A stretch of DNA of 64,000 bases, from assembly GCA_038501785.1 (NCBI GenBank), contig JBAMJR010000073.1, positions 2,715,001 through 2,779,000 on the forward strand, read 5' to 3'. Numbering within the stretch: position 1 is the first letter of the stretch; each line of letters opens with the position of its first letter. This stretch comes from Myoxocephalus aenaeus. Its lineage: Eukaryota; Chordata; Actinopteri; Perciformes; Cottidae. The notes below the pieces were generated by a model that was not told the DNA's origin, made no database searches, and saw only the letters and a list, made by a program, of their open reading frames with translations. Position numbers and translations under genes: made by a program. Below are positions 1 through 12,397 of this stretch, piece by piece.

Positions 1-444
1 GAAGAGGATCAAATAAACTTGAATTTTATGCATCATAATAATCTGATTATTTCCTGAATCAATTGTTTGGTCCATAAAATGTCAGAAAATAGTGAATATT
101 GCCCATTGCAGTTTCCCATTTAAATTGCTTGTCTTTTCTGACCAAGGTCCAAAACACAAACATATTCAGTTTACTTTCAGACAAATAGCAAATATCCACA
201 TTAGAGAAGCTTGAATGAGAGCATGAATGGTATTACTATCCTTAAAAAAATTTACAAAAGTGTAAGATAATTCATTGTTGAGCCAAATTTAGCAGAACTT
301 TGTTTTCTTTCAATCGACGAGTTGATTAATGGACTAATTAGTTCAGCTGTAATTCAGCAATTGTTCTCACTTTGACTCTTTTATTTGTTGTGTCATGATC
401 TGCTTCAAGGTTTGAGGCTAGAAATGGTTTGCAATGAATACAAT

Positions 445-448
<4 letters not shown>

Positions 449-535
<87 letters not shown>

Positions 536-554
536 GATATATATATAGATAGAT
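449..554. repeat. compound TA/TG/TA microsatellite
   Basis: About 24 TA units (449-496), then about ten TG units, then TA again, ending in GATA-like units. The open frame read across it is an artefact. Confidence 0.95.
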
Positions 555-1067
555 ATATTGTATAAGTTACATCGTAAATAAATACAGCTTGCAATGGCGC
601 ATAAATTCTGCACTTGTGTAATACAAATTACAATGTGTATCAAGCTACATATTCAAATGAAATCAAACCTTTCCAGTATTTGAATAGGAAAACCTTATTG
701 AGAACAACCTCACATGATCTCACATAAAAGCAAACCGAAAAGACATGGTTGTTTAAAGTCCTGTATGATGGTTCTGTTTGATTTTCAATACAATGCAAAA
801 GCAGTGCAAACAGCAGCCGTAAGACCGCAGAAAGACGAGTGATTCCTCTAACCCCTCCCCTCCCCTCCTCTCCTCTCCGTTCCATCCATCCAACCCTATG
901 GGACTGGAGAGTGCGTCAGAGGCATAATGCTCCCTTCATTAGCCCACTGATTCTGACGCAGACACACACACACACACACACAGAGTGCCTCTGCCACAAG
1001 ACAACAACAACAACCGCACCAAGCAGCAAGACACTGTGAAGGACATCTTCCATATTGTTTGAATGTG

Positions 1068-1072
<5 letters not shown>

Positions 1073-1145
<73 letters not shown>

Positions 1146-1168
1146 TCTCTCTCTCTCTCTCTCTCTCG
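1073..1168. repeat. GT then CT microsatellite
   Basis: About 35 GT units (1,073-1,143) pass directly into about 12 CT units. A second CT run of about 14 units follows at 1,219-1,247. A short CA run sits upstream at 961-982. Confidence 0.95.
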
Positions 1169-1216
1169 GTGATAGTCTTCTCTTTGCTCTCTGACACTTC
1201 CAACTTTTTCTGTCTC

Positions 1217-1250
<34 letters not shown>

Positions 1251-4200
1251 CCTCGCACCTCCCTGTTCCTTCTTCCTGTCTACTTATGACTCAGAAGTGC
1301 GCAAAAACTTTTATCTGTGCTTGTGCTTTACATGCACACGCCGGTGTGAGCCAATACAGCATATTGGAGTTTACCCAAGGATGAGAGGAGCTGAACTGCG
1401 CCTCATAACTCTGGAGAGGTGGGTGGTAGCTGGATAATAATTACATCTGAGGCTAAGAGATGGTGGTAAAGCGAGGACTGGGACTGAGATATGACACTGG
1501 ATTGTTGGAACTATTTGTAAGACAATCTATAAGGAACAGTGGGGATAGGCTTGAAGTGTGGTCCCTCGTTACAAACTCATATTGTGGTAAAGCACCGTTC
1601 AAACACGTAGAGCCAAAGGCGTCCGAAGATCCCAGATATGTTGTGTTGAAATACAGAAAAAGGTAAAACGTGAGACTTTTCCACTCATTGTATATTTTAG
1701 AGTGATATAGGTGCACTCAAGCACTGGGAAAAGCAGATACAGAGAAATGTTTCATCTGACTTAGGGGGCAAGCCCCATCACCTAATTGGAAAATTAATGA
1801 ATGTGATGCTCTCAGTTCTGGTTGACTGTCTTCCCCATATTGTGCCCCTTCCAGCTGATTTTGTTTTTGACAAGCTGACCTTTGGTGGCTGCACCATGCC
1901 AGGCACACGCCCCAGCTTAGCTAAGCTGGGTCATCATGATGTGAGGGCCAAAGTGGAGGCGGGGAAATGTGTGACGTCTGGCAATGAGCTTGAGCAGAGA
2001 GAGCGTGGACGGGGGGGTAAAGATGGAGAGGGAGAGGCAACCGATATGTCTGGGCGATGACTCACCGATGATGGATATTTATAGCATCAGGAGGGAGGGA
2101 GGGAGGTGCGGAGGTGGAGGAACGAGGGGGCAAGCGGTTTGGGAGGAAGCCAGGATAGCATCATCTCACCGCTGACAGGGAGTGGTGGAGGGAGAGGGAG
2201 AGACCGCAGGGATGAAGCACCGGAGAAGAAAAGGGGGAGACGAGGAAAGAGGAAAGAGACGGATGATGAGAGGGACAAAGCAGAGAAGGAGGTTGGAAAA
2301 CAGGCAAAGCGGAAGAGAGGAAGGGAGGGGTGGAAGGGTGGATGCATGAGAATGAGCAGACTGGAAAGATGAGAAGTTGAACTGTCAAGTAAAGGAGGGG
2401 AGACAAAAATAGAACAGCATTCCCCCGAGAAAGAGCATATTTAAATAAGATGCTCAGTTAAAAACAAGCTTGCGGGGCGTGCCACACTGCAGAGACAATC
2501 AGAACATGTGGACATACATAAGAATTGGACATATTGGGTTTTGGATATCGCAACAAATATGCGATATCTCTATCTGAGTTATTTTATGACGAATAACCTT
2601 TAGCAAAAATACACACTTCCCTGCAGCCTCATATCCAGACAATGGCTAGATGGAGTCATGCAGAGGAGGACAGGAGAGGTGGCGGTCTATAAAGAACATA
2701 AAGATCACCACGGTTGCCTAGACACTGTACATTTCAAGTAACACATAAGGCACAGCCAATTAGGGAGACAAAAAGACCCAATTCCAATTAGAGAGGCACT
2801 ATTTGGAGCTTTACGAATGTAATGATGATGAATATGTATAAAGTTCATGCTGCAAATATGTACATTATTACTAGCACATTCAGTTTCTCATTCCGCTCTC
2901 TTCATTGACAAGATTCGTTCATAAAAAAAATAAAAAAAACACATCCCGCCTCTGATTCTGAAGTGCGTCACGCTGCATCCCTTACCATACACACTAACGT
3001 AATCTCTGCATGTGTGCGCACACACACACACACACACACGCGCGCACACAAGCACACTCGTTGGTTTGTTGAAGAGGGATGAGTCAGAGCACCAAGGTGA
3101 ACACTCGCAAGGGGGGTAGAGGATAATAATAATGAGAGGAATGGAGGTAGACAGGTTTGGTGGGAGACCGAGGGGGAAAAGAAGCTGAAACTGAAGATAC
3201 GTTTAGGAAAGACAGAAAATAGAGAGAGAGACTAACAATCCAGTTTGTGATGGTGGAGGCAAAGGTGTGACGGAAATAGTGACTGTATTGAAGAGAAGTT
3301 GCTTAAAAAAAAAAAAAGAGCTTAAAAGTGTCAATCCTAAAGATTTCAGTCCTGGTTAATTTAGAATGTATTTGGGTGAAAGTTAAGACGACCTCTGAAC
3401 ACCCACACAGGCATTTAGGTGGAGCTTTCTTTGGAATTTATGAGGTGACTAATCTCAATCGACCAATAAGAATGATAAAGGTGTAATTTGTCCCGCCCTA
3501 ACATGTGCAACAATGCTAACAGCCGACTCAGGAAGATGTCAATCAATACAGTCGACACACGCCCACACAGTCCTGAGTGGTCTAATCAGACAGATTAAGT
3601 GAAAACACCTGGGTGGGGCTGCAAAAGCTTCTATAGGCACCTTTGTTGCATGTCACTCACAGACTTCTGCTCATTTCCCAACACCGACTAATCTAATAAA
3701 TACATACAAAATATATGGATACAAAAATTGGAAAAGCATGTGTATATAAGAGATAAAGGAGTTCTCTTTCTTGCCGAGTTAAAGGAGAAGATCGATTCCA
3801 TGTTATCAATCTTCTCATTGAACTCTCAGCGAGAGAATAGGCCACACAAACTTTTCCAGATGAAACCAAAAGATGGCCATTAGTAGAAGACAGAGGCTCA
3901 GTTATACAGAGACATGAAACACACTCCCACAGGTCTTCGTGGACATGTGACCTTTTCAAAAAGGCAATGCTTGTTTCAAATCTCCACCTTCATACCTTTC
4001 AAACCCTCCTTCTGTTTCCTTGTTGCTCGAGACAGCGCACTTCTATCCCAATTTCTGCTGCATATTGCAACCCTAATCCCCCCATCTCTGTTCCTGGCTG
4101 AGACCACCTGCCTCATGAAGACAAGGACCTTGCTTTAACCACACTAATTGGCACAAGGATGGAGATGAGCTGGACGGGTACAACAGAGGGGAGACGTAAT

Positions 4201-4404
4201 GAATGCAAGCCACTAATGTCTAGCTTAAGAAAGGAAGCGACTAATGGAGGAGAGGAGGTGGATGCCAACATGTGGGAAGACATCATGGAAGCAGAGGAAA
4301 GGCTGTGAGGCAGCGTCACCATGGAGACATTGGTTGAAAAGAAGGTGAGCCATGACAACGGGCGTGTCATTCTCTCCCCGCCTCATGATGGGTTGATGGG
4401 GGGG

Positions 4405-4436
4405 GTGAGGAGGAGGAGGAGGAGGAGGAGGAGGAA
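4405..4436. repeat. AGG trinucleotide repeat
   Basis: About nine AGG units follow a run of G; the tract is purine-only on the + strand. Confidence 0.85.
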
Positions 4437-4625
4437 AACAAACAAAGGAGCAGGAGGAGAACGGCCACATGTGGCCCTGATGCCTCTCACTTTTTAAGAA
4501 TCCAGGGTTTAAACGATTAAGTGTTTGCAGCTTTTAAACCTTGGCTGGTTGAATCACTAGTCCTTGAGTTGATAAAGATAAAGAAAAGATTTAAAAAAGA
4601 CCTGCAGAGATGCAGATTTTTAAGG

Positions 4626-4626
<1 letters not shown>

Positions 4627-4679
<53 letters not shown>

Positions 4680-4698
4680 GTGTGCGCGCGCGCGCGCA
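4627..4698. repeat. GT microsatellite ending in GC alternation
   Basis: About 24 GT units, then a GTGC/GCGC block at 4,674-4,698. This is alternating purine-pyrimidine and so a Z-DNA-prone tract. Confidence 0.95.
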
Positions 4699-5218
4699 TA
4701 TGGGCGCGTTCCATTGTGATATTGTGACGCACACAAGCCATTGTCGAGCTGATATCATTCTCGCCCCGCAGCTTTGATTGACATGTGGATAAACAGCAGC
4801 TGGGTCCCCAATTGTCTGCTGTGGGTTGTTTAGAGACTGGAGAGAAGGAGGGAGGGAGATAGTGGCAGATGATTTTTACAACGATCAAAGAGACAAAATG
4901 AAACAAATGTTTTTTTCGGGGAAAGGGAAAAAGAGTCAAATTAAAAATGCAAATATGGATCTGGCTGAATCTGTTCAAACCATTCACTGAAACGACGTGG
5001 CAGTGAGCTCAATATAAAAAATACCACTGTGTAATGACGAGAAGACAAGTCATGTCATCAATACTGCCAACGAATAATACAATAAATATAGCAACAACGC
5101 TTGTTTGAAGAGGAAGAGAGAGACAGTTAAATCAAGTAATGTACCATTGAGTGTAAAAGTGGCAGTAAGGACACTTCAGAGGATTTTCCCTCTTCCTTGC
5201 TGCAATTCTCATCCATCA

Positions 5219-5220
<2 letters not shown>

Positions 5221-5271
<51 letters not shown>
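5221..5271. repeat. AG microsatellite
   Basis: An uninterrupted run of about 25 AG units. Confidence 0.95.
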
Positions 5272-5275
<4 letters not shown>

Positions 5276-7594
5276 GCAGTAACAATTACTAGAAATGTTT
5301 CTCCTGTGTTATATATCTGAAATAACTGGAAGTGTCTGTAGAGCAATGCACAGAGACAGCACATCACAAGCCCCGTAGAGTGAATCTTCCACCACCAGCA
5401 ACCTGCTGGGATTTGAGTAAAAAAAAGAAAAGAAAACATGATCCATTAATACTCATAGTGCCCAGGGGGCTGATGTAACTTACGCAACAATACTTTTAAA
5501 AAAATGAACAGATAGACATCCGGAAATTCAGATATGCTGAGACGCCACACAAAGATGGATCCATGAAATACCTTTTAATGGCATCATTCTAATTCTACTT
5601 TATTCTGTGAAATGTGAACAATGGTATTGTCTCCTCTGGTACACACTTTGCCACATGAATGTATAACTCATCGCTGAAAAGTAACGGGAGTGCATTTACA
5701 GTTGTAGGCACATGTACGTTTCCATGTCATGCCACTTTATACCTCTACTAATTTTCAGGGAGTAAATGTTGAACTTCTCACTCCACTACATCCATTTGAA
5801 AGTTGAAGTTAACTTTTTAGATTTGATAAACAAAGCATATGATGAACTCAATGTGCATTGAGGAATCGTTAATAATTATCTTATGATGTAAGATATAATA
5901 AGCACGTTTTGTTGATAATGCTAAATAGGATTCTGAATGAAGGACTTTTTAACCACAGTATAGTGTCTTTATGTTATGGAGCTTTTACTGAATCAGAACC
6001 TCTGAATACTTCTTCTGCATACGTCATGCCCAATCAATGACCACGGCTTTTTTCCTAACTGATTAATTGCTTAGACATCGTAGCAACCATATGCCAAGTT
6101 ATTTTTAGCAGTATTTCTGACTGAGACACGCAATAAAAGAAAAACAGCGTGTCTGTGTTTCTACACTTGAGTATGCTCCTAAATACATGGACACAATTCA
6201 AAGATTAAAGGCCTCTTGAGCTGGAAAAATAGTATCTTAATCTTTCCAAGTGTGATATTTTCAATTACCTGGATATAAAATGAAATTCACCTTTAAATAG
6301 GCCTTGTGCGCTTGTTAATTTTCCAACAAATTGATTGCAGGCAATGATCATATTCTATCATCCATCTCTTAATGGGCACACAAGAGAATGTAACCTTAAC
6401 ATGATTGATACTACAGTGTGATGCCGTCCCACATGGCAGAGGCTGTTCTGAATGGAGAGATGGGATGTCAGAGCAGTGATGCTGTGCGATTATAACACAT
6501 CTTAAAAACAACACCACGCCTCTCTTTCTATCAGTCGCTCCATCTGTGATTCATATTTTTGCTTAAACGAGCCAGCACACACACATGAGCAGCCAGTCAG
6601 ATGGATGTGCCTCTCAACGTCAGAAGGCTCTCTGCGGCTCTTCGGCCCTGGAGAGCAGGCAGATGACGACGCTTTCAAGTAAAAAGCGCCTCCAACGTCG
6701 CCGTCTCTTTACTTGATGACACGGCACCAAGGTTGAAGTGAAAAGATTAAGTAGCCAATGTTTTTCTTTCACTAGTTTAATGGACATGATGGGATTACAA
6801 CATGGAATAAATAAGAAGCAGACTGGATTCAATTATATGTACAATGAAAATGGGGGGGGTAGTAGGAGTCATTGAATTTATTTTGTTTGGAGCAACTTTT
6901 AATATTAATACATACCTGTAGCCGTCTTTACGTGTTTAGTATCCGTAACCTTTTATCGGCAGCTGCCGTGCTGTGGTCCCTTCATCTGGTTGACCTGCGG
7001 AATGCCGGAGCTTTGGCCCCACGCCGACCGGACGGTGTTTATCACCGTCTCTGTCAGAAGGGGGAGGGTGGGGGAAGGGTGGGGGGAGCAACTGCGACAG
7101 CAACTCCGCGGTGGTTTTAGCCTGTGAGTCATCGCTAGAGGGGTTAACTCTTCACGTACCAAGAATGAGGGTGGAAGTGATGGTAAAACGGCATGTTTTA
7201 CACCAAAATTTACAAAAAAAGTGTTTTTTTCTGCGTCTGCGTGATACAGTATACGTTCCACGTTGCTGGCACACGTGGAATGTATTTTTTAATTGAATTG
7301 TTATGTTTACACGCAAACATGTGCATGTTGTTCAACTGATTTCAGATATTTTTTTTAAATAAAAGTTGTTCATGCAATGAATGAGAATTCACACAAACAT
7401 ATCGTCAGCAGTCCTGAATGCATCTGCTTCTCAGACTTCCTTCCAGTCAATAGCTTCTGAGTGGTGCTGTGAAACAACACAGACAGCACAGTGAACTATT
7501 TTTAATGCAGCGAGCTTTTTAGTATGTTTATTAGTATATAATAAACCTGAATCATTTATATGGATTTGTTTTAGGACCGGCTATTACGCGTGTT

Positions 7595-7729
7595 GTGTGA
7601 TGACGCGGTGGTCAGGTGTTGCCTCATATAACGAGGGGAGCTGTCCAAGTGCTGAAAACAGAAGAGACCAGCCCCGCTCCCGAGGAGATGCCATACACCT
7701 TCACTGCTGTCTGAGCTTTATTACCAAAG
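7595..7729 (+). promoter_or_regulatory. scg2b: candidate scg2b promoter and non-coding first exon
   Basis: A TGATGACGCGG motif at about 7,597-7,607 resembles a cAMP-response half-site. A TATA-like CATATAAC lies at about 7,625-7,632. A consensus donor (AAAG|GTAAGA) at 7,729/7,730 would end a non-coding first exon starting near 7,655. A pyrimidine-rich acceptor ending AG at 8,251-8,252 lies 17 bp before the scg2b start codon. Secretogranin II genes are known to have a 5'UTR exon and one coding exon, and a CRE-driven promoter, so this fits. The transcription start is inferred, not seen. Confidence 0.6.
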
Positions 7730-8269
7730 GTAAGACACGCATTTTTTTAAATGTTTTCCTTATGTTTTGTTCAAATGAATATCCAATTGCCTTGGATTGA
7801 AAGACAATGGTCTGCCTAGTTTGCTTTGCGCAGATGTCGACACTTAGTAGAATGGGGGTTATCAATGTGATAAAACGCGCATCCTCAACAATGGATGATT
7901 AAAATGCGTTGTTGCTATAGTGGAAGAAAAATAAATGTATTTTATTTGTATTTTTATGAATGTGTGTGCTGTTAATCGGATGCTGAGGTTGCCCATAACA
8001 ACGCGGGGAATGACTCATCCAGTGATGTGAATGCATCTCCTCACGCACAGCATCGTATCAGTCGATTTGCCGAGCGTAGCTCCCAGGACTACAATTCCCG
8101 GATAAAAACAGACTCTCGCATGTTTATTATGCGCGTTGTTTTAGAGTACGTTTTTGTCCAAAAATAATCGGTAGAAACATAGAAATCCATTGTTGGCTTA
8201 TTTAGTTTTTCCAATTCCTTCCCTAACGTGTTACCCTTCTTGCTTTTTGAAGGTAATAAATTGCCTATA

Positions 8270-10063
8270 ATGCTGCATTTCCACCACAAGTTGCCCGCGG
8301 GAGGAGCCGTGGTCCTCCTCGCCTTCCTCCTCCATGGATGCGCCGTGCAGGCTGCGTCTCTGCCCCGCCACTACAGGCTCCGAGGTGGGGAGAGCGAGGC
8401 GCAGCCGGCTGCCTATCCACCCAGCTCCGACATGATGAAAGCACTGGAGTACATTGAGAACCTGAAGCAGCGGAACGGGGGCCGACCTGAACCCGTGGAT
8501 TACGACGAAGTGGACAAGTTCAGGGTCCTGCTCCAGCTCGCCTCGCAGCAGGACGAGAGTCCCGGGGACCGGCAGCCAGCTCCCGGCATCCCGAGGCAGG
8601 ACATTACCGCTGAGCAGCTGATGAAAGTCCTGCTCCAGTCTCTCCAGGATCGGGCCGGGAAAGACGCGAAGCCCAGCCCAGTTTCGGCGCCCAGGAACGA
8701 CCGCCGCACGCACAGGCACCGCACCAAAGACACCGAAGTCCCCGCGAGAGCACCGGCAGAATACGGTAATTTCCCCAGACCCCACAAGAAATACCCGCTG
8801 ATGTTCGAGGACGAGGAGACAGACGCTTCCAAACGGGCCACGGAGGACCTGGATGAGCAGTACACACCCCAGAGCCTCGCCAATTTAAGGTCCATCTTCG
8901 AAGAGCTCGGGAGGATGCCCACCATCTCCGGCCAGAAGAGAGACGTGTTCGGGGACGACGACGACGACAACGACGAGGGAGAGGACGGGTTCAGCCTGAG
9001 GAGTCAGGCCTACGATGACGCGGCCGAAGGAGACGAGTGGGTCCCCGTGGAGGAGAGGGAGGAGACGGAGGAGATGGTCAATGGGAGCCACGAAGAAATG
9101 GACAGGGCTCTCGGCGAGCAGGAACAAGCAGAGAGGGAGGAGATGCAACGCCGGGCCAGCCAGAACCAAGAGGGGGCCGACGACGACACGAAGCTGGTAG
9201 ACTACTACCTGTTGAAGGTCCTGGAGATGAGCGACCAGACGCAGCAGAGGGATGCGACCGGGGAGCAGAGGAAGAGACTGATCCGTCCCTCTCTCGTCGA
9301 CCCTCGGACAGTGAAGGAGTTGCTGCAGCTCTCCCTGAAGCTCCACGTGCCTCCACAGGACCTCATCGACATGCTGCTCACAGAGGAGCTCAGGAAGTTC
9401 CACCGCGAGCCCCAAGCCTCGGCGGCTCGCTACCCGGCCGGCCAGACCCCGAAGATCAGGTACTACAGCCACAGACTGCCGGTGAAGAGCAAGCCCGTCC
9501 CCGAAGACATGGACAGAGAGGACTTTTTAGACATCATCGGCGTGGAGACTATCAGCCACGAATACCCCGTGGTGCAGAGACCCGCGAAGATCTCTCCCTC
9601 CTCGGACAGGATCCCAGTGGCGTCCAAACCCGTTGCACCAGTTAAAATCCCTCCTCCCTCCGGGCGCAGGGAGAACCTCTTTTTATCCGAGCTCAACAAG
9701 ATGCCGCTGAAACGTCAGTCGGATGTCGCCGATGATGAAGATGACGGCGGCGATGTGGAGGATGAGGTGACGACATACCTGGCGGCCAAAATCCTCACAG
9801 AGTACCCCAGCCCCATCTCCAAGAGGGACACCCAGGCGCAGCTGAAGGGACAGTTCCCCTACGAGCTGTACGAGCGGGTCATGAAGGACTACTTGGGTCA
9901 AGACACCGAGAAGAGGCCCGTGGCCAAGAGGGACACCGAGGTGGCCACGGAGGAGAACATAGAGCCCACGGAGATGCAAGAGGAGATCACGGCCAAGACC
10001 TCGGCTCCACAGACCGTAAACGAAGAGGAGGAGCGCCGTGAAAAAAAGGTGGCCGGGATGTAG
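8270..10063 (+). CDS. scg2b: secretogranin II (secretoneurin precursor), teleost b-type
   Basis: Granin precursor of neuroendocrine dense-core vesicles, 597 aa (human 617). The start is the ATG at 8,270; the frame is open back to 8,228 but that part is intron/acceptor. A signal peptide covers residues 1-28, with a hydrophobic AVVLLAFLL core and likely cleavage after VQA. The body is acidic (Asp/Glu runs after residue 226). The secretoneurin peptide is residues 190-222 (8,837-8,935), with core EQYTPQSLANLRSIFEELG, flanked by KR at 188-189 and 223-224. Further dibasic sites are RKR 334-336, KR 481-482, 518-519, 548-549 and 553-554, suggesting prohormone-convertase processing. The peptide starting ATEDLDEQY matches my memory of the fish secretoneurin-b form rather than secretoneurin-a, hence the b symbol. 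The whole CDS lies in one exon, as in the family. Large antisense open frames over it are GC-rich shadows. Confidence 0.95.
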   Translation: MLHFHHKLPAGGAVVLLAFLLHGCAVQAASLPRHYRLRGGESEAQPAAYPPSSDMMKALEYIENLKQRNGGRPEPVDYDEVDKFRVLLQLASQQDESPGDRQPAPGIPRQDITAEQLMKVLLQSLQDRAGKDAKPSPVSAPRNDRRTHRHRTKDTEVPARAPAEYGNFPRPHKKYPLMFEDEETDASKRATEDLDEQYTPQSLANLRSIFEELGRMPTISGQKRDVFGDDDDDNDEGEDGFSLRSQAYDDAAEGDEWVPVEEREETEEMVNGSHEEMDRALGEQEQAEREEMQRRASQNQEGADDDTKLVDYYLLKVLEMSDQTQQRDATGEQRKRLIRPSLVDPRTVKELLQLSLKLHVPPQDLIDMLLTEELRKFHREPQASAARYPAGQTPKIRYYSHRLPVKSKPVPEDMDREDFLDIIGVETISHEYPVVQRPAKISPSSDRIPVASKPVAPVKIPPPSGRRENLFLSELNKMPLKRQSDVADDEDDGGDVEDEVTTYLAAKILTEYPSPISKRDTQAQLKGQFPYELYERVMKDYLGQDTEKRPVAKRDTEVATEENIEPTEMQEEITAKTSAPQTVNEEEERREKKVAGM

Positions 10064-10955
10064 CCTGATGCCCTGCAAGACGCACGACAATGATATAATG
10101 AATATAGTATTTATACTGTTAAAAAAAATAAAGTTTGGTGGACGTGATCTAGTTTACAAATTTATATTATATGAACTATAGCTGGTATAATTAATATCAC
10201 CCTAACGAAAATGAACTATAGCAATCTTACAAGTCCAAACCATTTTTAAAATATAAGAGTCCCTAACTTGCTGCAAGAACATTACAGAGATATTATATTG
10301 ACATCATAGGAGATTATAGGTGCAATCCGTGCATACATGAGAAAACAAGTATCCTCACAACACTTTTGAGTTCAACGTGTTGCCACTCTCAAATTGCCAA
10401 TATAGGCCTAATAGAATACATCAATTAATATCAAATCACAGTGAAATTCAAGTTATTAAAGTTTGGTGATGTTGTTAAAGGTTTGTTTAGGTTTATTGTG
10501 TTCGTAAACAGGCCTATATTTTAAATTATAATCACCTGAGTAATGTAAAAACGCTTATTTTTCATCTATGTCGAACTATTCAATTACATATGTGAATATA
10601 CCTGTAAATTATTAAGCATAATGCTGACTGGGCCTCTAAAACACAAGTATACAGTATACTGAGAGGGGAACATTATAGGGAGTTTTCGTTAGGGCAGCGT
10701 TCTGGGCTGAGAGCGAGTGTTGTTGTGACTCGTGCTATATTCAGGGTTAGTGGATTTAATGTTATTATAATGGATGATTATTTCCAAGTCTAAATATCAG
10801 ACCGTTGCCTGCCTTCCAACCCTTTCATACTGCGAAGCTCCGTATTGTTGGCCTACCAGTGGTTGTGCTATGTATGCTCATTTTTAAACCATTTTGTACA
10901 TGTTCAATAATGTGTGATGAATCTCAGATGAATAAAGCATCAGCTGTATTATTTT
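10064..10955 (+). other. scg2b: scg2b 3'UTR with two candidate poly(A) signals
   Basis: AT-rich non-coding DNA after the stop. AATAAA hexamers occur at 10,127-10,132 and 10,931-10,936. The second is followed by T-rich and GT-containing DNA, so short and long 3'UTRs are both possible. An odd palindrome AGTATAC-A-GTATACT lies near 10,646-10,660. Confidence 0.5.
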
Positions 10956-11169
10956 TCCTTCTTGCGGAGTTGTGTTGCCTTATTAAAAACACACTACACA
11001 TGCCATGGTTTACAATCAGAGGAAGCAGTGAAAAAAAATGAACCTTGTGTGGATCCTATCGTTTGGTGAATTTCAAATACACAATTGTGGTAAGGCAGAT
11101 TCTTTATCAAAATACAGATTTTAATCATAACGTCATGATTGCACATGATAAATAATATATTCACACCAA

Positions 11170-11673
11170 CAACATTTCTTTTTAAAGATTAATGGTCCCA
11201 CACATGTTAAAGAAGCTTAAAAACAGTAAGACATTACACATAATCAGTCTCACTCAAATCCTTTGCAAATATTAACTGGAACTGCAGATTATCATTAGTG
11301 TTTTTGGAATAAAATCATTAAATTCCAAAATATTAAACTTTGAAAAATGTAACACGTGTATGAGCCTATAATACATCCCAGATCCTATTCCTTTACATTG
11401 CAATAACGGCAATCAATGTGAGCACAACCCTCCCCCTTCCTTCAATTGAGCCAACCACTGAACAAATATTAGACTTACTCTCAAATGCAGTTACACTGCA
11501 GCAAAGCTTCAGGCAGAAGGCAAGAAAACATTCAATAAGCCCGTTTCAGCTTTTGAAAATGTTCAACAGAATCAAAGACAATTCCATATCCATATCCAGA
11601 AACTTCTTTGACTCATATTGCAGCACATTGGGTTCCTGTATTCCTCCCCGCTGTTCCTTTTTTGTCCCAGGGG
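11170..11673 (-). other. ap1s3: probable ap1s3 3'UTR
   Basis: Non-coding, AT-rich DNA after the ap1s3 stop. No clear AATAAA was found on the minus strand; an ATTAAA is present near 11,119-11,124. The 3' end is therefore uncertain. Confidence 0.35.
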
Positions 11674-12357
11674 TTAAAATGCAGGTTTGCTCATATACTC
11701 CTCCATGGTCTAGAGAAAAAGCACAATGAGTTTAGTTTTAAAAATCACATTCTACGCCTTGTAAAAATGCATTAAAAACACAATTAATAGTCACAGGCAC
11801 ACGTCTACACATCACCGGTTATTAAGTGCTGAGCATACCAACTAACACAAGCAGAACATCTAACCTTTCTGTCCATATTCAAGGTCATCCAAACAGCTCC
11901 ACCTCAAACCACTCACTGCTGTCATCCTGAAGCGATAATGGTCAAAATCAATGATAGGCTACACTGCACATAATCCAACTCTTGATTAAATAGTGTTAGT
12001 CAGCCCTGCACAGAACAACACACCCAGTGAACTACTGTACCACACAGAGCCATGGACCTACAGGGAGAGCGGGAAGCATCAGCCACACACTAAACCTACG
12101 CCACGTTCCAGGGAAATCTGTCTCTCACTCGCAATAACACTGGCAGAGCGAGAGAGAGAGAGAAAGACACACACACACGCGCACACACGCACAGAGTGGT
12201 GGAAAAATCAGCAGCACAAATTTAAATCTCGACAAAAAGGAGCCAATATCCACAAGCCTACAAGCTCTGAGAAAGAAAGGCACACCAGGGACTCAGCACC
12301 ACTGTTAATTGAACTCGCTACGACACTACTTGCAACGTTTGCTGGCAAGTTCACTTG

Positions 12358-12397
<40 letters not shown>

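Larger units (their letters stand above)
1..7590. other. intergenic region left of scg2b, no gene recognised
   Basis: No open frame here looks like a conserved protein; the longer ones are translations of CA/GT, CT/GA or purine-rich DNA. The stretch holds several microsatellites (listed separately), a purine-rich segment at about 2,000-2,370, a perfect 20-bp palindrome at 1,911-1,930, a homeodomain/E-box-like cluster near 4,765-4,800 and a hairpin at 7,251-7,285. Distal regulatory elements of scg2b could lie here, but that is inference from position only. Confidence 0.6.

Noticed and set aside
1055..1384. Open frames of poly Cys-Val, His-Thr or Arg-Glu
   Set aside because: Translations of GT/CA and AG/CT microsatellites. 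The same applies to those at 23,905-24,159, 52,113-52,453, 53,158-53,395 and 54,594-54,816.
1460..1666. 68-codon frame without simple repeat
   Set aside because: Looks ordinary in composition, but both strands are open, no motif or splice structure is evident, and no family is recognised.
2106..2372. Arg/Lys/Glu-rich frame
   Set aside because: Produced by a purine-rich stretch; the opposite strand gives Ser/Pro/Leu-rich frames, and neither has recognisable features.
8500..9472. Long antisense frames (156-195 codons) over scg2b
   Set aside because: They are GC-rich shadows of the scg2b exon; the sense frame has clear family features.
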